Positions 16,944-25,935 of a stretch of 64,000 nt of DNA are shown here, piece after piece (position 1 is the first letter of the stretch; the number at the start of each line of letters is the position of its first letter). Source of the DNA: an uncultured Chloracidobacterium sp. GTDB lineage: Bacteria > Acidobacteriota > Blastocatellia > Pyrinomonadales > Pyrinomonadaceae. The stretch is taken from NCBI GenBank assembly GCA_936914845.1, contig CAKZGE010000004.1, forward strand, positions 434,001 to 498,000, read 5' to 3'. The notes beneath the pieces were generated by a model, which was not told the origin of the DNA, searched no databases, and was given only the letters and a program-made list of their open reading frames with translations. A program made the translations under genes and the position numbers.

Positions 16944-18899
16944 TTATTGGTCGTCGAAGACGCCGCTCAGATCATTAAGTTTCGATCCGTATTCTCGTGA
17001 CGCCATAGCACTCGGCGAAAAAGAGATGCGGCGTCTTTCGGTCAAACGGCCGTCGCGGAGCGAGCCCTCAACGATCTCATAACCCATCAGAGCAAGAATT
17101 CGGTTGCCAATGAAGATCGGCCGCGAATTGCCATACCAATCTACGCACGACGCTCGGCAGCCATCATTTTGGTCAACAGATTCGGCATTCAATTCGCCGG
17201 CGACCGAAAGGTGGAGACCGGTGTTTCGCAAAAAGATCATTGAGCTGGAATTTTCACGAAGCTGGCGATAGCCGGGTCGCTGGCTGCGGGCGATGGGCAA
17301 TCCCAAGATCCCAGAATCGCGACCGGTTGAGCGATAGAAGAAACCGTGGCTGCGTGTTTCGCTTTGAGCGGCATCGCGGCGTATGAAGGGTGCACGCAAT
17401 TCCGGCGCACCAGCTAGAGACACAGGGGTAAAGTAGAGGTCGTTCTTTGCCGGGCCGATGACAATGGCATCATCGCCGAGCTGTTCGATGCGGCTGATGT
17501 GGTGAGGGACCGCAAGTTTTGAGGTGTCGCCCGTACGCCAATTGACCACATTCAGATCTTTGTCGGGCCGCAAGTTTTTCTTTTCATTGAACCAGGTATC
17601 TCCGCTGCCGTAGAGCAGATGGTCGCCGACGAACCGGTTCTGCAAAGAATAATCTTGCGGAGCATCCAATTTAAGATAGGCACCACGGCGGGTATTTTCG
17701 CTGCCGTCGCCGAATTCGCTGAGACTAAGTCTCAAAAGAGCCGCATTGCCTTCAGAAACCTCGGCATTCCACATTGAATCGCCATAGAAATCCTTTCGGA
17801 CAAAGACATTCAGATTGCCCTCGCTTTCGAGGAAAGAGAATTGATCCACCGGGCCGCCGGCGGCTCCGATAGCGCTCGGAGCAGACGCATCGAGCGGCAT
17901 CCGGAACAGCATCGAACCGGCTTCGGCATCATGATAAGAGGTGCCGGTCCAAACATAGACCGAATTCGCGGAAACGTAGAAGACGCGGCCCCACGAACCG
18001 AGAACTCCGGTGCCTTTGCATTCGAGCGAGCCGGTGCCGATATCGCAAGACGTTACTGTGTGGAGAGTGGTATAGTCGCCGATGTCGCGGCTTGGCCGAT
18101 AGATATTGACCCCGCTGAGAACAGGTCGAAAATCTCCGGGCACATTTTTGCCGGTCCAGCGGCGAACGGCCGGAATGCCGCTTACTTCCGATCCGTTAAA
18201 GCCAAGATAGGTCGGTGTGTAGAATACAAGTTTGTTTCCGATAAGGCGGCTGGCATAATTGCGCGAAGAGTAATAGTCGTTCGAACGCAGATGATAGGTT
18301 GCATTGTAAGATAGACGCCCTTCCGGTGTGATCTTGAACATATTTAGTTCGGTTCCGCCGCGTGAATAGCTAAATCCGATGACGACGATGTTATCGCCGG
18401 AGATAAGCATTTCGTCGTACCAATCACCGCTCGGTGAAACGCCGGGGGCGAAAGCATTGATAAGTGAAACCGGTTTAAGCGAATTATCTCCGATGCGAAC
18501 AGTAAAGAGACGTCCGCGGCGAAGGATCACCAGGTGGTCGCCGTGATTTTTGACGATGCCGCCTTCATCAACCCCGGCAGTTTGATTGTTGGTGATCGAT
18601 TCCTCTGCCTTTGATTCCTTAGCGGCTGACGATGTCGGTGCGGCGGCGGAATCTGTAGTTGCAGCATTGGCGGCCACCGACCTCTTAGCTTTTCGTTGCT
18701 CTTTAAAGAATTGGACGAACGCGGCTTCGGAGCTGAAGGGCTTCATCGTCTTTTGCGGTTTAGGGTCGGCCGCGGATATGATCTGCGGATCTTCTGCGGC
18801 AAGGGAAGTATTTGAAACGGTGCGGATGCTGGAGACCGCAAATACGGCGGCGGTGGCCGCTGCGGCTGCGATCAAAACTGAAACAATGATTCGGTTCAT
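16944..18899 (-). CDS. Secreted beta-propeller domain protein
   Basis: A 651-residue exported protein. After the signal peptide and a low-complexity Ala/Ser/Thr linker comes the hallmark NNQTAGVDEGGIVKNHGDHL segment (about residue 105-125), which opens the beta-propeller domain family (PF09826-like) found in archaea and bacteria; repeated blades with DG/GD turns follow. These proteins are extracytoplasmic and of unknown activity. The gene lies downstream of secA but is separated by a terminator. Its ribosome site (GAGAGAGG) is one arm of an 11-bp inverted repeat in the leader, which could occlude translation. Confidence 0.8.
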   Translation of the reverse strand: MNRIIVSVLIAAAAATAAVFAVSSIRTVSNTSLAAEDPQIISAADPKPQKTMKPFSSEAAFVQFFKEQRKAKRSVAANAATTDSAAAPTSSAAKESKAEESITNNQTAGVDEGGIVKNHGDHLVILRRGRLFTVRIGDNSLKPVSLINAFAPGVSPSGDWYDEMLISGDNIVVIGFSYSRGGTELNMFKITPEGRLSYNATYHLRSNDYYSSRNYASRLIGNKLVFYTPTYLGFNGSEVSGIPAVRRWTGKNVPGDFRPVLSGVNIYRPSRDIGDYTTLHTVTSCDIGTGSLECKGTGVLGSWGRVFYVSANSVYVWTGTSYHDAEAGSMLFRMPLDASAPSAIGAAGGPVDQFSFLESEGNLNVFVRKDFYGDSMWNAEVSEGNAALLRLSLSEFGDGSENTRRGAYLKLDAPQDYSLQNRFVGDHLLYGSGDTWFNEKKNLRPDKDLNVVNWRTGDTSKLAVPHHISRIEQLGDDAIVIGPAKNDLYFTPVSLAGAPELRAPFIRRDAAQSETRSHGFFYRSTGRDSGILGLPIARSQRPGYRQLRENSSSMIFLRNTGLHLSVAGELNAESVDQNDGCRASCVDWYGNSRPIFIGNRILALMGYEIVEGSLRDGRLTERRRISFSPSAMASREYGSKLNDLSGVFDDQ

Positions 18900-18902
18900 A
18901 AA

Positions 18903-18967
18903 AAGCCTCTCTCAAAGATGTAAATTCGCTTGTACCATTTACGGAACGCATCAAGAGAGAGAGGCTT
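18903..18967 (-). promoter_or_regulatory. Leader inverted repeat covering the ribosome site of the beta-propeller gene
   Basis: AAGCCTCTCTC (18903-18913) and GAGAGAGGCTT (18957-18967) are perfectly complementary, 43 bases apart. Shorter inner pairs (GATG/CATC and GTAAA/TTTAC) can extend the fold. In the minus-strand mRNA the 3' arm is the Shine-Dalgarno-like GAGAGAGG just before the ATG. Confidence 0.5.
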
Positions 18968-18982
18968 GCAAAGTTTTAAAAA

Positions 18983-19012
18983 GAAAAAGGGCAGTGCGGT
19001 CATACACTGCCC
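18983..19012 (-). terminator. Terminator of secA
   Basis: Perfect 8-bp stem GGGCAGTG / CACTGCCC (18989-18996 and 19005-19012). It is followed on the minus strand by a T-rich run. Confidence 0.9.
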
Positions 19013-19035
19013 GAAAGGTGATGATGCTTTTCTCT

Positions 19036-21843
19036 TTACAAAGCAGCACCGTGACATTTTTTGAATTTCTTACCGGAACCGCAATAGCACGGATCATTCG
19101 GTTTTACTTTAGGCTGGTCACGAACGAACGGGGTTGCCTTCGCGGCTTCTTCGCCCGCCGATGCGGCCGTTGACATCGCACCGGTAAAGGCCATGCCGGC
19201 AGCTTGTTTGCGGGCCCGCTGTTGCTCAAGACGCTCCAACCTTTCCATTTCAGCCTGTTCATCGCGTTGGACGATCTCTAGGTGGAACAAGGCTTTGGTG
19301 GTGTTCGTGTCGATGCGGTCAAGCATGTCCTGAAACATCGTGAACGATTGTTTTTTATATTCCACCAACGGATCTTTCTGGCCGTAGCCGACCAATCCGA
19401 TACCTTGTTTTACCTGATCGATCGACAATAAATGATCTTTCCATTGAGAATCGATGATATTCAACATGATATAGCGTTCGTATGCACGGAGGCTTTCTTC
19501 GCCGGCAAGAGCTTCTTTTTCGGCATAGGAGCCAACGGCCTTTTCCCAAATAAGGTCTTGAACCTCATCGGCCGTCATGGTTTTGAAATCAACGCCGGCA
19601 TCTTCTGCCGGATCGATCGCATAAATGCTTTCGATCTCCGCCGCGTAAGTATTTACGTCCCATTGATCGGGGCTGAGCGTAAGCGGCAACAGGTTATCTG
19701 TCAGATCGTGAAGAAGATCGCGAGCAACACCATTTTCGCCAAGTAGATATTCGCGATGTTCCGGTTCGAACATCAGCTGGCGACGCAGGCCGTAGATGGT
19801 CTCACGCTGTTTGTTCATCACGTCGTCATATTTCAGAACATGTTTACGTGTTTCAAAATTGCGGGCTTCGACGGCCTTCTGTGCCCGTTCGATCTGTTTA
19901 GAGACCGTTTTTGATTCGATCGACTGGCCTTTTTCCATACCGAGCCATTCCATCATCGAGCGAACCTTGTCGCCCGCAAAGATGCGCATCAGATCGTCTT
20001 CCAGCGACAGCATAAAGCGCGAAGAACCGGGATCGCCTTGGCGTCCGGCACGGCCGCGAAGCTGGTTATCGATACGACGCGATTCGTGGCGTTCGGTTCC
20101 TAAAATATGCAAGCCGCCGGCGGTGACGACCTCCTTGTGTTCGGCTTCGACCACAGCCTTTGCTTTTCTCAGCTCTTCTTCGAGCTGTTCGGGCGTAGCA
20201 TTGTCCGGGTTGATCTCTTGACGCTTGAGATATTCTTCTGCAAGAAATTCCGGGTTGCCGCCGAGGAGAATATCGGTACCGCGGCCGGCCATGTTAGTGG
20301 CAATGGTGACGGCCCCTTTGCGTCCGGCCTGAGCGACGATCTCTGCTTCGCGTTCGTGATACTTAGCATTAAGAACGTTGTGTTTGATGCCGACCTCCGC
20401 AAGTTTGCGGGCGATCAACTCCGAATTTTCTACCGAAACCGTACCGACGAGCACCGGTTGACCGCGTTCGTGGAATTCTTTGATCTCTTCGACGACGGCG
20501 TCCCATTTTTCGTCGAGCGTGCGATATATCTTATCCGGATTGTCTTTACGCACCATTGAGCGGTTCGTAGGAATGATGACAACATCGATCCCGTAAGTAG
20601 TGCCGAATTCTTCGGCTTCGGTCTCTGCCGTACCGGTCATACCGGACAGCTTTTCATACATACGGAAATAATTTTGCAGAGTGATGGTCGCCAGCGTCTG
20701 ATTTTCTTTTTCGATCTTGACGCCTTCTTTTGCTTCGACCGCTTGGTGAAGCCCATCAGACCAGCGTCGTCCTTGCATCAATCGGCCGGTAAAATCATCG
20801 ACAATGATGACCTCGCCTTCCTGCACGACGTAATGATGATCCTTTTTATAAAGTGTGTGGGCCTTGAGGGCTTGTTCAACGCAGTGAAGCAAGTCCATAT
20901 TTGCCGGATCATAGAGATTAGAAACGCCGAGCAAACGTTCTGCTTTTGAAACGCCTTGTTCGGTCAATACCGAAGAATGATTCTTTTCATCCAAAAGGTA
21001 ATCGCCAGTGGTTACTTTGGTCTCTTCGTCTTTGTGGCCTTTTTCGAGATTCGGGATGATCTCATTGGCAGCGTAGTATTTATCGGTCGCCTCATCGGTG
21101 GCTCCCGAAATGATAAGCGGCGTACGTGCCTCATCGATCAGGATCGAATCGACCTCGTCGATGATCGCGAAATAATGGTCCCGCTGGACGAGCGATTCGA
21201 CGTCGAACTTCATATTGTCGCGTAGATAATCGAAGCCGAATTCGTTATTGGTTCCGTAAGTGATGTCTGAGCCATACGCTTCTTTGCGTTCGACATCATC
21301 CATGTCGTTCTGAATGCAGCCAACGGTCAGGCCGAGAAACTGGTGAATGCGGCCCATCCATTCAGCATCTCGCGAAGCGAGGTAATCATTTACAGTGACG
21401 ACGTGGACACCGCGTCCGGTAAGAGCGTTCAGGTAAGACGGAAGTGTTGCCACAAGCGTTTTACCTTCACCGGTGCGCATTTCGGCAATGCGGCCTTCGT
21501 GCAGGGCGATGCCGCCGATCAGCTGAACATCAAAGTGGCGCATATCGGTTACGCGCTTTGAAGCTTCGCGAACGGTCGCAAAAGCTTCGGGCAGGATCTT
21601 TCTCAAGATCTCTTGTTCCGCTTTGCGGCGTTCCGTGCCGTCGGTGATTCCCTCGAGCCGGGAAGCGATCATTTGTTTGAATTTAGGCGTTTGTGCCTTT
21701 AGCTCTTCATCGGAAAGCTTTTGAATATCGGCTTCGAGTGCGTTGATCTCAACAACGATCGATTTGACCTTTTTTAGAAAGATGTCGCTGCTTGAACCAA
21801 ATATCTTTTTAACTATTTTGTCTGCAAAACTATTAACTGCCAT
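19036..21843 (-). CDS. secA: Preprotein translocase ATPase SecA
   Basis: A 935-residue SecA of full length. Visible landmarks are the Walker A region MRTGEGKTLVATL, the DEAD-like box in IDEVDSILIDEARTPLIISG, the second ATPase domain with TNMAGRGTDILLGG and GRAGRQGDPG, and a C-terminal zinc finger NDPCYCGSGKKFKKCHG for SecB/lipid contact. It drives post-translational export through SecYEG. The gene is monocistronic with its own terminator; a GC-rich hairpin occurs in the 120-base region upstream, but no SecM-like arrest peptide is seen. Confidence 0.98.
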   Translation of the reverse strand: MAVNSFADKIVKKIFGSSSDIFLKKVKSIVVEINALEADIQKLSDEELKAQTPKFKQMIASRLEGITDGTERRKAEQEILRKILPEAFATVREASKRVTDMRHFDVQLIGGIALHEGRIAEMRTGEGKTLVATLPSYLNALTGRGVHVVTVNDYLASRDAEWMGRIHQFLGLTVGCIQNDMDDVERKEAYGSDITYGTNNEFGFDYLRDNMKFDVESLVQRDHYFAIIDEVDSILIDEARTPLIISGATDEATDKYYAANEIIPNLEKGHKDEETKVTTGDYLLDEKNHSSVLTEQGVSKAERLLGVSNLYDPANMDLLHCVEQALKAHTLYKKDHHYVVQEGEVIIVDDFTGRLMQGRRWSDGLHQAVEAKEGVKIEKENQTLATITLQNYFRMYEKLSGMTGTAETEAEEFGTTYGIDVVIIPTNRSMVRKDNPDKIYRTLDEKWDAVVEEIKEFHERGQPVLVGTVSVENSELIARKLAEVGIKHNVLNAKYHEREAEIVAQAGRKGAVTIATNMAGRGTDILLGGNPEFLAEEYLKRQEINPDNATPEQLEEELRKAKAVVEAEHKEVVTAGGLHILGTERHESRRIDNQLRGRAGRQGDPGSSRFMLSLEDDLMRIFAGDKVRSMMEWLGMEKGQSIESKTVSKQIERAQKAVEARNFETRKHVLKYDDVMNKQRETIYGLRRQLMFEPEHREYLLGENGVARDLLHDLTDNLLPLTLSPDQWDVNTYAAEIESIYAIDPAEDAGVDFKTMTADEVQDLIWEKAVGSYAEKEALAGEESLRAYERYIMLNIIDSQWKDHLLSIDQVKQGIGLVGYGQKDPLVEYKKQSFTMFQDMLDRIDTNTTKALFHLEIVQRDEQAEMERLERLEQQRARKQAAGMAFTGAMSTAASAGEEAAKATPFVRDQPKVKPNDPCYCGSGKKFKKCHGAAL

Positions 21844-21964
21844 AGAACCTCTTTTATCTAATCCTCGCCGAAAGCCCGGCCGCTCTCATTCGAGATGAGA
21901 AAGACGGCCGCTCTGCCGGGATCTTTTTATGTTGATCGGTGCCGAAACGACGTCCGTTCGGCGG

Positions 21965-22660
21965 CTAGGCGAGAATATCCGATATATCCGAGCGTGCAAG
22001 ACTGGTGGCAATGATCACTTTAGTATCATCGACCTTTGATGTCGTGTTGGCTTTGACTATTTGCCGAGGGCGGCTTTTAAGATCGCGACTGACCGTATTG
22101 AGATAACCATCGATCGCTTCGGCCAACAGGGCGGCGTGCGAGGGGCTGTCAGTATTTACCGTAATCGTCAGCGAAATGCCGTCTTTAAAGCGGTATTCGG
22201 CATCGATCGCTTCCGGCCGGGCCGTATGAAATTTGCCGGCACCGACGCGCACCTTTTCTTTCAGCAAAGCCCTTGAAAAAGCGAGCGTGTGTTTCTCTAA
22301 GGCTTGGCGGGCCAATTTGTTTGAAATGTTCCCGCCGCCAAGGAAGGAAGGTTTAGAGGTCTTTTCGTCAAAGCTTAAACTTTCGATCGTGAAAGACGAC
22401 GATGCGGCCCAATCAAACTTCTTTTTTTCCGAAAGGCGGTCGAGGTCTTTTACAAGGGCAACGATCGATTCGCCGAATAGATCATCCGGATCTGTATCGA
22501 GCGGTTCGGCATATTCGATCTCTTCGCGAATATCGAAATACCGCGTTGTCGCGGCCGGATTAGCAAAAGCAGACGCCGGAGCACCCGCCAGCATCAGGCC
22601 GAGATAGACGCCCAATGTAGCGATGATCAGGATCGAATTGTTGCTTTTGCGATCGTTCAC
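21965..22660 (-). CDS. Unrecognised single-pass or secreted protein
   Basis: A 231-residue protein starting at a GTG codon 3 bases after the upstream gene's stop, so the two are co-transcribed and perhaps translationally coupled. One hydrophobic segment near the N-terminus (IIATLGVYLGLMLAGAP) acts as an anchor or signal peptide; the rest is soluble and contains paired acidic and basic helices. No known domain is recognised. The mature part has an FTIESLSFDEKTSKPSFLGG stretch and a later segment that looks beta-rich. The partner at 22664-24010 is also unknown, so the pair may form an envelope complex (inference). Confidence 0.6.
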   Translation of the reverse strand: MNDRKSNNSILIIATLGVYLGLMLAGAPASAFANPAATTRYFDIREEIEYAEPLDTDPDDLFGESIVALVKDLDRLSEKKKFDWAASSSFTIESLSFDEKTSKPSFLGGGNISNKLARQALEKHTLAFSRALLKEKVRVGAGKFHTARPEAIDAEYRFKDGISLTITVNTDSPSHAALLAEAIDGYLNTVSRDLKSRPRQIVKANTTSKVDDTKVIIATSLARSDISDILA

Positions 22661-22663
22661 AAG

Positions 22664-24010
22664 CTATCTTTTGGCAGTATTGTTACTGCCTGCCGGTTTT
22701 ACGGCGTTATTCATAGTGTCGTCTTTTGAACGCGACTCCGCAAGCTTACGTTGAATAAGGTCTTGCAGTTTCTGCTTCGGCCCTTGGATCTTCAAAACAA
22801 ATGTCTTGCCCTTTGATGTTGGGGAAGCGAGTGAAAGAAACTCTTTTTCATCTCCGCCGGCCACCGCACCTGCTACCAGCAACAAGTTCGAAAGGGCACC
22901 GGCGGCATTGTCCGCAGCACTTTCTGAAGCTTCCACCGCCAGCAAATTGACGATGAATTCGTTATCATTCTGCTCGATGGATATGGTAATGTCTTTCGAT
23001 TTTACGTTTACCTTTTCGAGATATCCAAGCCATCCGGCATCTGCCGCGGCAATGACCGCTTCCATCGCCAGCTTCTCCATGGCCGGATCCGAAGGAGGGT
23101 CGTTCGGCGAAATGACCGGTTTAACGTTCGTCAGAACAACTACTTGGTCTTTGTTTCGCGTCAGTGTTCCGCGAACGGTCGCTTTGAAATTACGGGTAAT
23201 GTCGATCGATTTATCGTCGATACCTTTGAGCACCGAAGCCCCGAAACGTTTGATCGGAAGTTTGTTGATAACAACCCCGTAGGCATCGGCTTTGGGAGCT
23301 TCGCCGGCCGGAGTTGATGCCGGTGTCGGCGTGGGCTTTGCCTGGGCGGTTTGGTCGCCGCCGGGCCTGTTTTTCCCCTGGCCTTTTCGCGTAGGATTGT
23401 CGCCGGCCGGTGTTTCATCATCGCCGGTATCAAAGCCGCCGACCACATCCCCATCCAAAGCATTCGGATTAGATCTGGGTAATTTCTGCTTTTTATCCAG
23501 GACGCCGCCGGTATTTGACGGCGGAGGGTTGAAAGCGGGCATTGGCGAACCGATCGCAGGCGGCATTCCGGCCGTCGGATCATTTGCCATCTGCTGCTGC
23601 ATAGCGAACTGAACCGGATTGGCGATCTGAAAATAGCCTGGCGGATAGGTCAGCGGAGCATTCGAACCGCCGACATCAATGAAGGTAATGTCCGCATCTT
23701 CGAGTTCCGTCTTTTCGTATTCAAATTCGGCATATTCGCGCTCGGTTCCGGCCAAGACGGTAGCAACATAAACGGTATCAAGAACCTGGCAGACACGGCT
23801 GACAAAGAAGCCGTCGCAGCCGCGGGCGGTCAGAATATTCGTTTGTGCCATTAAAGCAAAGGTCGCGAATACACCGATAGCCGAGGCCGCAAATATCTTA
23901 TAGATCCGCGGGCTCAGCACCCATCGGCCTACCTCGTAATTGGCGAAAATGTCGCCCTCTTGCGGTGCCGGCACTTCCGGTTCAATGTCTTGTAAATGCT
24001 GCTCGAACAT
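22664..24010 (-). CDS. Unrecognised membrane-anchored protein with Pro-rich linker
   Basis: A 448-residue protein. A short cytoplasmic N-terminus, one transmembrane helix (about 36-55, IYKIFAASAIGVFATFALMA), two cysteines soon after the helix (RGCDGFF and SRVCQVL), a Tyr/Glu-rich segment, a long Pro/Gly/Thr-rich linker (about 140-235) and a C-terminal domain of about 200 residues. That domain contains DQVVVLTNVKPVISPNDPP and helical repeats. Nothing matches a family I recognise. The Pro-rich span suggests it bridges periplasmic space. It is followed at once by the small partner gene. Confidence 0.6.
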   Translation of the reverse strand: MFEQHLQDIEPEVPAPQEGDIFANYEVGRWVLSPRIYKIFAASAIGVFATFALMAQTNILTARGCDGFFVSRVCQVLDTVYVATVLAGTEREYAEFEYEKTELEDADITFIDVGGSNAPLTYPPGYFQIANPVQFAMQQQMANDPTAGMPPAIGSPMPAFNPPPSNTGGVLDKKQKLPRSNPNALDGDVVGGFDTGDDETPAGDNPTRKGQGKNRPGGDQTAQAKPTPTPASTPAGEAPKADAYGVVINKLPIKRFGASVLKGIDDKSIDITRNFKATVRGTLTRNKDQVVVLTNVKPVISPNDPPSDPAMEKLAMEAVIAAADAGWLGYLEKVNVKSKDITISIEQNDNEFIVNLLAVEASESAADNAAGALSNLLLVAGAVAGGDEKEFLSLASPTSKGKTFVLKIQGPKQKLQDLIQRKLAESRSKDDTMNNAVKPAGSNNTAKR

Positions 24011-24178
24011 AACTTTAATATTGCCGTCTGAAACTTTGCCATGTCATAGGCGACCCCGGCAAACAGTTTAGACGCATAGAGCCGCCCCAGCGTTGCGGCA
24101 CAAATTATTATTTTAACATTTTGGACGGTCAAATGAAAGATTAGACTTCCCCGAAAGAAAGGTCTATATTCACACCAT

Positions 24179-25042
24179 ATGCCGAGGCCAAAGAACGATA
24201 AACGCAGGCGAGACCGCAAACGCCCGCATCCTTCTAAAGAACGAAATGACAAACGTTCGCTTGCGGCGGAAAGTTCCGCTTTGCAGGTGCCGCGGCAAAC
24301 ACCCGAACAGCGTGCCGCTGTGGTCGAACTATTAGCCGGCATCGGTGTTCCGGCAAAGGGTGAATTTAGGCCCGATGATTTTCAACTAGAGGCATTGGAG
24401 GCCATCGAACACGAGGACGTGCTGGTTACCGCACCGACCGGCAGCGGTAAGACATGGATCGCTCGGGAGGAGATCAGGCGATTGTTAAAGCGCGGATCGC
24501 GGGCATTTTATACGACTCCGCTGAAAGCTCTGACAAACTCGAAATATATCGAATTTGGAACGGAATTCGACTCCGCAAATGTCGGGATCTTGACCGGCGA
24601 CCGTAAGGAAAATGCTGATGCTCCATTGATAGTAGGCACTACGGAGATATATCGCAACCAGCTTTTTGACGCACTTCGCAGCGGCGACCAGGTTAGAACC
24701 GATTTTGTGATACTTGATGAGGCACATTATTTGGCTGACGAGGAGCGCGGCCATGTTTGGGAAGAGGCCATAATCTTGACGCCGCCGCGGATCCGGCTTT
24801 TGCTGCTTTCGGCGACGGTCGGCCGGGCGGAAGAATTTGCCCGGTGGATAGGCGAAGTGCGCGGCACCAAGGTGCGTGTGATCAACCGTGCCGGAACGCG
24901 CCCCGTTGAATTGCGTGCCGCATACCTTTCGCCTGCCAGAGAGCTATATCCGCTGCTTGATGCGAATGGCCGTTATAATCGTGATCTCGACCAATTTGCC
25001 AAACAGCCCCGACGCGATCTTGGCCGCCGCCGCCGCTATTGA
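24179..25042 (+). pseudogene. DEAD/DEAH-box helicase (Ski2-like), C-terminally truncated
   Basis: Only the first RecA-like lobe is present: a basic N-terminus, motif I TAPTGSGKT, Ia TTPLKALTNSKY, II DEAH and III SAT. Superfamily-2 helicases of this group run to about 700-900 residues with a second lobe holding motifs IV-VI. Here the frame stops after about 287 residues in a low-complexity Arg run (RRDLGRRRRY), and no second lobe is found before imuA. A short alternative frame nearby continues in Ala-rich sequence, so a frameshift near 25000 plus deletion is plausible. A functional one-lobe protein cannot be excluded. Confidence 0.65.
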
Positions 25043-25215
25043 AATAGCAGCTTCTACACACTTCGAATTGAATTCATTTCAAAAAAGACGAGGCGGCAGC
25101 CTATCAAATACCTGCTTCTATTGAGGATCCGCGTTTTCTAATATCTAGGTTTACGCCCATTCTAAGAGCCGTAGGTTCAAGCAGCGGACAGCCGCTTTTA
25201 TTCAAGTTTCTTTCG

Positions 25216-25245
25216 TTGACGGTTGTTTCATCTTTGCAATATACT
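25216..25245 (+). promoter_or_regulatory. Predicted sigma70-like promoter of the imuA-imuB-dnaE2 cassette
   Basis: TTGACG (25216-25221), 18-bp spacer, TATACT (25240-25245). The TTG of this -35 box is itself the first codon of the longest imuA frame, so translation must begin further downstream. No convincing LexA box is seen nearby. Otherwise 25043-25215 holds no gene. Confidence 0.65.
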
Positions 25246-25284
25246 TTTAAGTCCGGCACAAAAACGAGGCCGAGAAATATTGTC

Positions 25285-25935
25285 GTGGCACAACTAAGTC
25301 TGGTCAAATCGGCCTCACAGCTCAAGGAAGAACAAAGCCATTCCGATGAAATAGTTTTGGAATTTGCGGGTATCGCATTTGCCCGCGGTTCTTTGTCCGA
25401 GATCTCTGGCGGAGCTGCTTCCGGCAAGACTGCGATCGCTCTTGCCTTATTGGCCAAGCTGACGGTTGCCGGAGAAGTATGTGCGGTGGTCGATTCCAGC
25501 AACGGATTCGATCCGATCACGGCCGCGGCTGGCGGCGTATTGCTGGAAAATCTGCTGTGGGTCAGGTGCGGTGGATGCATCGAAAAGGCTTTTATGGCGG
25601 CCGATCATCTGGTTCAGGCAAAAGGTTTTGGGGCGATATGGCTTAATCTATGCGGGCTTTCGCAGCAGAAACTGAGAATGGTGCCAAAGACCTATTGGTA
25701 TCGATACCGTACCCGAATGAAAGAAACACCCACGCTGATGGTCGTTACAGGAGAAGAGCCGGTCACCGGATCTGCCTCACAACGATCATTTGTCTTTGAA
25801 CGAGAAAAGGCGATGTGGTCCGGCAGCGGACGGTTTAAATTGCTTCGTTCGATAAACATTAAAATGGCTTCGCGCAAGCATTATTACGATGGGCCGATCC
25901 GGATGCGGATCGAAGCGAATTATGAAAAGGGCTAA
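25285..25935 (+). CDS. imuA: ImuA-like RecA-fold protein of the mutasome
   Basis: About 216 residues from the GTG at 25285; the longer frame from TTG 25216 would start inside the -35 box. A RecA-type ATP-binding loop SGGAASGKTAIAL and a Walker B-like GFGAIWLNL stretch are seen. ImuA proteins are RecA-related partners of the ImuB-DnaE2 translesion synthesis complex. It overlaps imuB by 14 bases and imuB in turn touches dnaE2, so the three are made together. The exact start remains uncertain. Confidence 0.75.
   Translation: MAQLSLVKSASQLKEEQSHSDEIVLEFAGIAFARGSLSEISGGAASGKTAIALALLAKLTVAGEVCAVVDSSNGFDPITAAAGGVLLENLLWVRCGGCIEKAFMAADHLVQAKGFGAIWLNLCGLSQQKLRMVPKTYWYRYRTRMKETPTLMVVTGEEPVTGSASQRSFVFEREKAMWSGSGRFKLLRSINIKMASRKHYYDGPIRMRIEANYEKG

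Noticed and set aside
21860..21925. SecM-like leader upstream of secA
   Set aside because: A GC-rich hairpin exists, but no open frame with an arrest-peptide motif precedes secA.
24888..25124. 78-residue plus-strand frame after the helicase
   Set aside because: Mostly a shadow of the helicase; the Ala-rich end could be a frameshifted remnant but has no recognisable helicase motif.
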